DNA of 15,093 bases from CAZCVI01 sp964502145 (lineage in GTDB: Bacteria; Acidobacteriota; Aminicenantia; UBA2199): the NCBI GenBank assembly GCA_964502145.1, contig CAZCVI010000126.1:1-15093 (forward strand). The letters run 5' to 3'. The position numbers and the translations under genes are program-made. Each line of letters starts with the position of its first letter. Position 1 is the stretch's first letter. Under the pieces are notes generated by a model. It was not told where the DNA came from. It was given only the letters and a program-made list of their open reading frames with translations, and made no database searches. Shown here in pieces: positions 1-5,617 of this stretch.

Positions 1-46
1 GGCGAGACCATCAGGAAAAGGGGGAAAACTAGGCTCAGTTGTCTAA

Positions 47-193
47 TTAGGGTTTTAATTGAAACACGTGGAAGCGACTGATGGAAATAGGCTTCTGCGT
101 GGTGGGGTGCTGCTTGCCATTGGTAAGTACTTTGACCCGTTCGGTGACATAGGCATCCAGTTCATGAAGATAAATGATACCATCCTTATTTCA
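47..193 (-). pseudogene. C-terminal tail of a caspase-like (C14) protease, copy 1
   Basis: Read on the minus strand, about 47 codons end at a TAA (49-47). They give KDGIIYLHELDAYVTERVK followed by LTNGKQHPTTQKPISISRF and a short VFQL end. This is the conserved C-terminal end of bacterial caspase-like proteins (DG-I-Y--EL--YV--RV---T-G-QHP). It matches copy 2 at 673-905 nearly codon for codon. There is no catalytic His/Cys region and no start. The frame runs upstream into two stops and then into the remnant HEPN reading frame at 203-253, so this is a broken piece and not a working protease. The two copies differ at scattered bases, so the duplication is not recent, or each copy came separately from a different paralogue. 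The family call rests on the recognised motif pattern only. Confidence 0.6.
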
Positions 194-202
194 AACCAGG
201 CG

Positions 203-253
203 TTATAGGAGATCGCTTCTTGCTTTGGTTAACCATGTTTCATGCAACTTCAT
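203..253 (-). pseudogene. Truncated HEPN toxin (first 16 codons only)
   Basis: An ATG at 253-251 lies inside the last codons of the MNT gene. It opens a frame reading MKLHETWLTKARSDLL and then stops (TAA, 205-203). The pattern HE-WL-KA-SDL is the usual start of HEPN-domain toxins, and the start overlapping the antitoxin stop is the usual HEPN/MNT operon layout. The same frame, past this stop and a second one, runs straight into the caspase tail at 193. The rest of the HEPN domain, including its RX4-6H active site, is missing. The call rests on 16 residues plus gene position, so it is good but not certain. Confidence 0.55.
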
Positions 254-557
254 AGGCTTTGATTCCTTCATGTTTTATCTTATAGCACAATGATGCTCGA
301 TCTTTTGCAAGGTCGTCGAATTCGTCTTTGGTGTAGACCAAAACATCCTTGGGGAATTTCAGGCCTCTCAGGGATTTCAAACCTTTTAGGATACGATTGT
401 AAGGGGACTCTGCCGAGTGCTCAATCACCACCATCAAATCCAGGTCACTGCCCGGACCGGGCGTACCCCAAGCGAATGACCCAAAGACAAAAACAGCCAG
501 TGGTTCAAAGGCTTCAACCAAGTTCTGCACCGCCAAACGAATCAATTGTTTATCCAT
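240..557 (-). CDS. MNT-domain nucleotidyltransferase antitoxin (MntA-like)
   Basis: This is a 105-residue protein of the minimal nucleotidyltransferase family. The sequence shows GSFAWG at 26-31, the metal-binding pair SDLDL at 37-41 (D38, D40), and a third acid at D71 in KDVLVY, so the active site looks complete. Family members of this size pair with HEPN toxins and silence them, in the MntA/HepT case by adding AMP to the toxin. Here the partner HEPN gene begins in an overlapping frame at 253 but is cut after 16 codons, leaving the antitoxin an orphan. The start at 557 is supported by AAGGAAA a few bases upstream and by a promoter at 577-605. The protein is probably cytoplasmic. It may now be a relic, or may act on other HEPN proteins in the cell. 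Confidence 0.85.
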   Translation of the reverse strand: MDKQLIRLAVQNLVEAFEPLAVFVFGSFAWGTPGPGSDLDLMVVIEHSAESPYNRILKGLKSLRGLKFPKDVLVYTKDEFDDLAKDRASLCYKIKHEGIKAYEVA

Positions 558-576
558 ACCAGTTTCCTTATGAACG

Positions 577-605
577 ATTATACCTATTTTCCTATTTTTT
601 TACAA
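577..605 (-). promoter_or_regulatory. Sigma-70-type promoter of the MNT antitoxin gene
   Basis: On the minus strand, TTGTAA (605-600) and a perfect TATAAT (582-577) are 17 bp apart. A ribosome site AAGGAAA and the ATG at 557 follow within 20 bases. The spacing and the match to consensus make this a convincing promoter. Confidence 0.7.
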
Positions 606-672
606 GTGTACAGAAAACAATAAAACCCTCGTGCCCACTAGTGTGACCGCATGGATCAATTTTAATCTTTTC

Positions 673-905
673 CTATTCCTTGCTTTTTAATTGAAACACA
701 GGGAAGCGACTGATGGTGCTGGGTATCTGAGTGGTGGGATGCTGTTTGCCATTGGTAAGTTTCTTCACCCGCTCGGTAACATAGGTATTTAATTCATGAA
801 TATAAATGATGCCATCCCTGGTATAATCCGCAACCGTACTTTCCAGTCCTTCCAAGAGCGCTTTGGTAAAGGCACCGTGGCCCCACTCTTTTCGTTCCAC
901 TGAAA
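673..905 (-). pseudogene. C-terminal tail of a caspase-like (C14) protease, copy 2
   Basis: The minus-strand frame reads SVERKEWGHGAFTKALLEGL, then ADYTRDGIIYIHELNTYV and LTNGKQHPTTQIPSTISRF, ending at TAG (675-673). WGHGAFT-ALLEGL followed by DG-I---EL--YV--RV---T-G-QHP is the end of the caspase-like peptidase fold, past the catalytic Cys. About 75 codons remain and there is no true start. The nearest in-frame GTG at 900 lies within the homologous region, and a TAA lies about 15 codons further upstream. The tail joins a truncated RelE-like toxin frame near 903 in a different reading frame. It is longer at its 5' side than copy 1, so the two junctions lie at different points in the caspase gene. 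Confidence 0.7.
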
Positions 906-959
906 GTTCTTTAAATCTTTTGCCACTGATTTGGCGTAGAGGAGTTTATATCCCGGCAT
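903..959 (-). pseudogene. Truncated RelE/ParE-like toxin (about 19 codons)
   Basis: An ATG at 959-957, four bases after the stop of the small antitoxin, opens a frame reading MPGYKLLYAKSVAKDLKNF. Aromatic-K-L/V followed by KS--KDLK-- is the usual first strand and helix of RelE/ParE-type toxins, and a toxin start just after the antitoxin stop is the usual layout. After this the frame continues through the caspase-tail DNA out of frame and has no further toxin-like sequence. The toxin is therefore cut off early. The call rests on 19 residues plus position. Confidence 0.5.
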
Positions 960-963
960 TTTT

Positions 964-1152
964 TCATAATTCTATGTGCGTAGGTACGTCACCACTGAGA
1001 ACTTCTTTTTTTCTTTTTCTCAATTCCTTTTCCAGCTTCGAGCTGCACGGAATTTCTTCGACTATTTTGATCCTGTTTTTCGGAAGGATCTGCAGAAAAT
1101 TTATAAACTTCTCGTACACATTGTCATCAATATCTAAAACCAAGGATTTCAT
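964..1152 (-). CDS. Small antitoxin-like protein of a RelE/ParE-type module
   Basis: This is a 62-residue protein beginning MKSLVLDIDDNVYEKFINFL, with a basic, charged C-terminal half (KLEKELRKRKKEVLSGD). Short proteins with this start (a beta strand then a helix, IDD--Y-K-I-FL--LP) and a flexible charged tail are typical antitoxins for RelE/ParE toxins. The start at 1152 is chosen because the promoter (-10 at 1168-1173, -35 at 1191-1196) lies just upstream, and a GGAGGT ribosome site sits five to six bases before the ATG. Longer in-frame starts at 1185 and 1209 lie in or upstream of the promoter and would not be in the message. The toxin that should follow is truncated at 903-959. The exact antitoxin family is not recognised. 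Confidence 0.65.
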   Translation of the reverse strand: MKSLVLDIDDNVYEKFINFLQILPKNRIKIVEEIPCSSKLEKELRKRKKEVLSGDVPTHIEL

Positions 1153-1167
1153 GTCCACCTCCACCCC

Positions 1168-1196
1168 ATTATAATGATTCGACATCCTCTTGTCAA
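1168..1196 (-). promoter_or_regulatory. Near-perfect sigma-70 promoter of the small antitoxin
   Basis: On the minus strand, a perfect TTGACA (1196-1191) and a perfect TATAAT (1173-1168) are exactly 17 bp apart. GGAGGT and the ATG at 1152 follow, giving a leader of roughly 10 bases. This promoter fixes the gene start at 1152 and shows the orphan antitoxin should still be strongly transcribed unless repressed. Confidence 0.8.
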
Positions 1197-1209
1197 TCTT
1201 TCCCGGCAT

Positions 1210-1351
1210 CCTGGATTCACCGCCAACTTAATGGGAAGTATGGGAATGATGGGATAAACAAAATAATTCCCATTCCTCCCATTCTTCCCGTAATTCCCAT
1301 TCCTCCCACTTGATTTTATGGTACTCTCAAAGAATTGGCGGTGAATCCAGG
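1210..1351. repeat. Palindromic element with 17-bp perfect inverted ends (copy L of the TTCCCAT family)
   Basis: The sequence CCTGGATTCACCGCCAA at 1210-1226 is matched by its exact reverse complement at 1335-1351. Inside is a second, imperfect purine/pyrimidine palindrome: GGGAAGTATGGGAATGATGGGA-like bases at 1233-1254 face their complement at 1268-1289 (about 18 of 22 paired). The complement of TTCTTTGAGAGTA and AAGTGGGA lies between the inner stem and the right end. The same internal layout, in the opposite orientation, recurs at 14817-14953. No coding potential is seen. A small non-autonomous mobile or REP-like element is the simplest reading. Confidence 0.75.
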
Positions 1352-1379
1352 GATGACTGGAATTGTTTTGGAAAACTAT

Positions 1380-1411
1380 TTGACAAAAGAACTTTTTTTG
1401 GCTAATATAAT
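1380..1411 (+). promoter_or_regulatory. Promoter of the moxR-DUF58-transglutaminase operon
   Basis: A perfect TTGACA at 1380-1385 is followed 17 bp later by TAATAT (1403-1408). The overlapping TATAAT at 1406-1411 would give a 20-bp spacer and is less likely. The leader of about 50 bases contains a 10-bp direct repeat, ATAGGACTAA, at 1441-1450 and 1454-1463. The second copy supplies the AGGA ribosome site of moxR. Confidence 0.7.
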
Positions 1412-1466
1412 GAGAGTTACCAATGCTGAAACTGAATAAAATAGGACTAACGAATAGGACTAAAAA

Positions 1467-2387
1467 ATGAAAGAAATAATTGAAAAAATTACGTCACAAA
1501 TGAACCAGGTTATTCTGGGGAAAGAACGGGAAGTACGCATGGTGCTGACTTGTCTGCTGGCGAAAGGACATTTGTTGATCGAAGATATTCCGGGGGTAGG
1601 AAAAACGACACTGGCACAAGCCCTGGCTAAAACTATGGGCTTAAGCTATAGCCGCATCCAATTCACCAGCGACTTATTACCGGCAGATATCCTAGGAACA
1701 TCGATTTTCGACCGCGAAACACAAACCTTCCGCTTCCACGCGGGCCCTTTGTTCGACCAGATGGTTCTGGCTGATGAATTGAACCGCGCTACCCCGCGCA
1801 CACAAAGCGCGCTGTTGGAAGCAATGGAAGAACGACAAGTTTCGGTGGATGGTATCACCCACCCTCTGCCTGTTCCATTTTTTGTCATCGCAACCCAGAA
1901 CCAACGCTATCACGTGGGCACTTTTCCGATCCCAGAATCACAATTGGACCGCTTTTTAATGCGCATCCACCTGGGTTACCCGGACCACCACTCGGAACGA
2001 CGGCTGCTGATCGGAGAAACACGGGGCGATATATTAAAACGTTTGGAACCGATGATTGGTACAGATATTCTATTAAGAATGCAGACTGAAGTGCCTAAAG
2101 TCCATGTTTCGGATGGCTTGCTGGATTACGTTCAAGATATTATTGCCCACAGCCGCAGCGGTTCCCATCATTATTTGGGCCTGTCCCCGCGCGCGGGTAT
2201 TGCTTTGGTTCACGCGGCTCAAGCATGGGCCATCATGGAAGGACGGGATATGGTGCTACCGGAAGATGTCCAAGCGGTAGCGGGAAATGTCCTGGAACAC
2301 CGCCTCGACCCAGAAGGCAGCAAAGTCAAAAGAAACGGCAACCCGGCTTCAGAACAACTGATTAAACTGGTCGCGGTTAATACGTAA
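1467..2387 (+). CDS. moxR: MoxR-family AAA+ ATPase
   Basis: This 306-residue protein has the standard MoxR layout. It has a Walker A at 41-48 (IPGVGKTT), a Walker B at 100-105 (VLADEL), a sensor 1 strand at 141-145 (IATQN), and an arginine-finger region at 157-167 (PESQLDRFLMR). A C-terminal lid follows, containing the LGLSPRAG motif of the family. MoxR ATPases act as chaperone-like remodelling factors, usually for products of the adjacent DUF58 and von Willebrand-type genes. Here the gene opens an operon with DUF58 and a TgpA-like transglutaminase, a common trio in bacteria. Length is normal (about 300-330). The segment after sensor 1 reads NQRYHVGTFPIPESQLDRF, slightly different from the usual NP-E--GTYPLPEAQLDRF. 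No defect is seen. The start has AGGA eight bases upstream. The substrate is unknown. Confidence 0.92.
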   Translation: MKEIIEKITSQMNQVILGKEREVRMVLTCLLAKGHLLIEDIPGVGKTTLAQALAKTMGLSYSRIQFTSDLLPADILGTSIFDRETQTFRFHAGPLFDQMVLADELNRATPRTQSALLEAMEERQVSVDGITHPLPVPFFVIATQNQRYHVGTFPIPESQLDRFLMRIHLGYPDHHSERRLLIGETRGDILKRLEPMIGTDILLRMQTEVPKVHVSDGLLDYVQDIIAHSRSGSHHYLGLSPRAGIALVHAAQAWAIMEGRDMVLPEDVQAVAGNVLEHRLDPEGSKVKRNGNPASEQLIKLVAVNT

Positions 2388-2467
2388 GACCTATGCCTAG
2401 AACTATCTATGATTTATGCCGCCGACGGCCAAAACACTTTTTATGATGAGATGAAGGAGATATGAGC

Positions 2468-3385
2468 ATGTTTTCTTCAGGACAAAAAAAAGAAAGCCCG
2501 ACTACAACCTCACTGACTGGTTCTGGACGGTTGTTGGTGCTGATCTTGTTGGCCATGTTAATTGCTTCGATTAATTACGGTAATAATATGGCCTATATTC
2601 TCTGTTTTATATTAACGGGTCTGCTCATGATTGGTTACCTCTCGACGCGCAACAACCTCAAAGGACTGGACATTACGAATGTGCTATCCCAACCGGTATT
2701 CGCCGGAGACAGCCAGGAGTTTTCCTTTGAACTGCACAACCAAACCAGCGGCAGACGGGTGGGGTTATTTCCCGCGGTGTATTCTGAAGATGTGCTGCCA
2801 GATTTTTTCGGCCCTTTTTCCGTGGACGCCTATGCCCGCAGCACGGCGAAAATCTCTTTTATCGCTTCGCGACGGGGACGATTTACCCTTCCTTATATTA
2901 CGCTGGTTTCCGTTTATCCGCTGGGATTATTCAAAGCGACGCGACGCATTCCTATTCATGCGGTTTATCTGGTTTATCCGACACCGCTGGGTTCGTTACG
3001 TTGGCCTGAACCGGAAATTCACGAGGAAGAAAGTTCGGAAGGTTTTTATGCACGGGGCGGTGATGATTTTGTGGGTGTTCATGCTTACCGTCCGGGAGAA
3101 TCAATGCACCACATCGACTGGAAAGCCTATGCCCGGGGCCGACCCCTGAATATTAAAGAGTTCACGGGCGGGGGAACGGCGCAACTATGGTTCGACTGGA
3201 ACTATCTGGGCACGATAAATATGGAACCGCGTCTCTCCCAATTAACACGCTGGGTTCTGGAGGCGGACCAAGAAGGCTCGGAATTCGGCTTACGATTGCC
3301 AGACAATGAAGTGAAACCGGATTGCAGTCCGGGACATACGACAAAGTGTCTGGAAACACTGGCACTTTACAAGTTTAAGAGCTAA
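2468..3385 (+). CDS. DUF58-domain membrane protein
   Basis: This is a protein of about 305 residues with two adjacent N-terminal membrane helices (near residues 22-57) and then an extended beta-rich region. The DUF58 signature follows at about 199-232: DDFVGVHAYRPGESMHHIDW, then KAYAR and IKEF. This corresponds to the family pattern D--G-R-Y-PGD--R-IDWK--AR----VKEF. I place the start at the second ATG (2468), because AAGGAGA at 2454-2460 is only two bases from the first ATG (2462) but eight from the second. DUF58 proteins accompany MoxR ATPases and transglutaminases, and their biochemical role is unsettled. The gene lies 80 bases after moxR and ends 10 bases before the transglutaminase gene, so co-transcription is expected. 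Length is a little short for the family but no motif is missing. Confidence 0.88.
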   Translation: MFSSGQKKESPTTTSLTGSGRLLVLILLAMLIASINYGNNMAYILCFILTGLLMIGYLSTRNNLKGLDITNVLSQPVFAGDSQEFSFELHNQTSGRRVGLFPAVYSEDVLPDFFGPFSVDAYARSTAKISFIASRRGRFTLPYITLVSVYPLGLFKATRRIPIHAVYLVYPTPLGSLRWPEPEIHEEESSEGFYARGGDDFVGVHAYRPGESMHHIDWKAYARGRPLNIKEFTGGGTAQLWFDWNYLGTINMEPRLSQLTRWVLEADQEGSEFGLRLPDNEVKPDCSPGHTTKCLETLALYKFKS

Positions 3386-3395
3386 GCATAATAAA

Positions 3396-5453
3396 ATGGA
3401 AAATAATACAGTTAATGGTAAGGTTCCGATTGCGCATCTAAAAAACAATCGCTCTGTTTTGCCAGAACTCCCGATTCCCAAGGGTGCGCTTAAATGGTTG
3501 ATGATATGTATTGCCCTGTCAGTAGGCTGGCACATTCCCCACACGCCAATATGGGCTGTTTTGGCAGCAGTGTTGGGGGGCGCTTACACTTTCTATTGTC
3601 TTCTTAAAGAGAAACCATTGCCACACCGTTATTTTCGTATTCTTTTGGTAGTGCTGGCGGTGTTAGGTATCTTAATTACTTATAAATCGTATTTGGGCCG
3701 CGACCCGGGCATGGTTGCCCTAATCTTGCTGAGTGTTTTGAAAGCGATGGAAATCAACGGGCGTCGCGACTTTATGTTTATTGTGTTCCTCTGTTATTTT
3801 CTCATATTCGGTAATTTTTTATATGACCAGTCTATTGAAGACTTGGCGTTTACGTTGCTGGCTACTATTATGATTACAGCGACGTTGCTACGGCTCAACC
3901 ATCCGCCAGAAGAACGAAAAAAAGCACCCTACTATCTGCGTTTCTCTTTCCGGTTAATTGTATATGCGCTTCCTTTTACGATCCTGCTATTTTTCCTCTT
4001 CCCCAGAACCCGTGGTCCGCTGTGGAACTTTTCGCAGCAATCCATGGAACGATTCGAAAGCGGATTTAGTGATACTATTGAACCGGGACAAATTGCGGAA
4101 CTGGCGCAATCCAGAACTCCTGCGTTTCAAGTGGAGTTTCCCCGCAATGACATGCCCCAGCCCAAGGACCTTTATTTCCGTGGTTTGGTTTTGTGGTTTA
4201 CCAATGGTCAGCGGTGGTCGCAGGGGATAATGGGGGCTCGGTATCGTCGCCCTGGTTCTTTTGAAGCACCGGGAATAGTGCAACAGATTACATTGCAGCC
4301 GCACAATCAACGCTGGCTTTTTGGCTTGGATTGGCCTGTAGTCACTCCGCCTTGGAGTGGCACATTACCTGGCAGAGTTTTTCAGAGCAGTATGACTATC
4401 AATGCGATCTATCGGTACATGGTATTGTCCCGTTTTGATCCGGCGGAACTGGGTCAACTGGATGAAACGCAACGGGAATGGGCGTTACAACTACCGGATA
4501 ATGGCATTGAGCGTATTCTCGAACTGGGACAGAGTTGGCGCGACCAAGCGACTAACGACGAAGAAATACTCCAAAAGGCAGAGCGGTATTTTAAGGAGAA
4601 TGGGTTTACGTATAGTCTTAATCCGGGCACAATGGACCCTGACACACCTATGGAAGATTTTCTGTTCAACAAGCAACGTGGTTTTTGCGAGCATTTTGCT
4701 GGGGCGTTTACTTTGTTGATGCGTTGTGCAGGAGTACCTGCGCGTGTTGTACTGGGTTACCAGGGTGGGGAATTCAATCAGGCAGGAAAATACTTGTTAG
4801 TGCGGCAATCGGATGCTCATGCGTGGTCTGAAGTCTGGATTGAAAACAAAGGCTGGCAACGGGTTGACCCCACGGCTTGGATTGCCCCGGAACGAATCCT
4901 ATATGGCATGGATGTGAGCCAAGCGCTCTCCGCGATGGGCAATATCAACGATAAAAACCGCACGGATGCGATTCAGAATGCATTAAAACCAAATTTTTTC
5001 TCACGCATCCTCAAATTCTTCAAGCAACATTGGGACAACATCAATTACAAGTGGGATGTCTGGATTATTAGTTATGACAACTCCAGGCAGCATGATTTCT
5101 TTAGACGATTGGGGTTTAAAGACATTGACCGTCTGGGTTTGTTTGCCGCATTGGTAGTAGTAGTGCCTTTGTTTTTCTTCATTATCTCTTTCTTATTAAA
5201 ACGCCAGACGCTGAGCACAGACCCCCTGTTACGACTTTATTTGCGGTTCTGCCAAAAAATGGCCAAAGCGGGACTGCAACGCCTACGTTGGGAGGGTCCG
5301 TTGCATTTTCAGGAACGTGCGATCACCAAGTTTCCCAACAAACGCGAACGGATAGAACAGATCACAGCCTTATTTATTGAACTCCGTTACGGTCGCACAT
5401 TGATCACGAAACCCCGCTTAAAAGAACTTAAAAAACAGGTCAGTAGATTGTAA
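3396..5453 (+). CDS. TgpA-like membrane transglutaminase (DUF3488 / transglutaminase core / DUF4129-like)
   Basis: This 685-residue protein has about six N-terminal membrane helices (residues 25-205), an exported region, a transglutaminase core, one more helix (about 583-605) and a cytoplasmic tail. The catalytic triad is visible: C431 in RGFCEHFAGAF, H475 in SDAHAWSEVW and D491 in GWQRVDPTAW. This is the layout of Pseudomonas TgpA, a periplasm-facing protein-glutamine gamma-glutamyltransferase. In related bacteria it sits beside MoxR and DUF58 genes, as here. The acyl donor and acceptor are unknown, and many homologues may act as proteases or on envelope proteins. Its stop codon (5451-5453) overlaps the start of the hairpin at 5452-5573. 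No clear Shine-Dalgarno precedes the start, and translation may be coupled to the DUF58 gene ten bases upstream. Confidence 0.9.
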   Translation: MENNTVNGKVPIAHLKNNRSVLPELPIPKGALKWLMICIALSVGWHIPHTPIWAVLAAVLGGAYTFYCLLKEKPLPHRYFRILLVVLAVLGILITYKSYLGRDPGMVALILLSVLKAMEINGRRDFMFIVFLCYFLIFGNFLYDQSIEDLAFTLLATIMITATLLRLNHPPEERKKAPYYLRFSFRLIVYALPFTILLFFLFPRTRGPLWNFSQQSMERFESGFSDTIEPGQIAELAQSRTPAFQVEFPRNDMPQPKDLYFRGLVLWFTNGQRWSQGIMGARYRRPGSFEAPGIVQQITLQPHNQRWLFGLDWPVVTPPWSGTLPGRVFQSSMTINAIYRYMVLSRFDPAELGQLDETQREWALQLPDNGIERILELGQSWRDQATNDEEILQKAERYFKENGFTYSLNPGTMDPDTPMEDFLFNKQRGFCEHFAGAFTLLMRCAGVPARVVLGYQGGEFNQAGKYLLVRQSDAHAWSEVWIENKGWQRVDPTAWIAPERILYGMDVSQALSAMGNINDKNRTDAIQNALKPNFFSRILKFFKQHWDNINYKWDVWIISYDNSRQHDFFRRLGFKDIDRLGLFAALVVVVPLFFFIISFLLKRQTLSTDPLLRLYLRFCQKMAKAGLQRLRWEGPLHFQERAITKFPNKRERIEQITALFIELRYGRTLITKPRLKELKKQVSRL

Positions 5454-5573
5454 AGAAGACCACAGATTACGCAGATTAAACGGATTATACAGATTAAAAA
5501 ACGAGGCTATTTAATAAAAGTCAGCTTTTAATCTGGGTAATCATTTTAATCTGCGTAATCTGTGGTCTTCTTT
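5452..5573. repeat. Long hairpin of CACAGATTACGCAGATTA repeats, probable two-way terminator
   Basis: Bases 5452-5480 (AAAGAAGACCACAGATTACG and the next nine) are matched by their exact 29-base reverse complement at 5545-5573. A further imperfect stem follows, 5483-5499 with 5526-5542. The palindrome sits between two convergent genes, starting in the stop codon of the transglutaminase gene. The plus strand is T-rich just after the right arm, so it could end transcription from both sides. Half copies lie at 7491-7545 and 10157-10184. Confidence 0.75.
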
Positions 5574-5617
5574 TGTCTTTACAATATATAAAGGAGAACT
5601 GGTAGCACTATAAAGGT

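Noticed and set aside
863..1174. Plus-strand 103-residue frame across the truncated toxin and antitoxin
   Set aside because: It lies opposite the small antitoxin gene, whose promoter and ribosome site are clear. No plus-strand start signal or family resemblance is seen.
1153..1209. N-terminal extension of the small antitoxin to Met at 1209 or 1185
   Set aside because: These codons lie in or upstream of the -10/-35 boxes at 1168-1196, so they would not be in the transcript.
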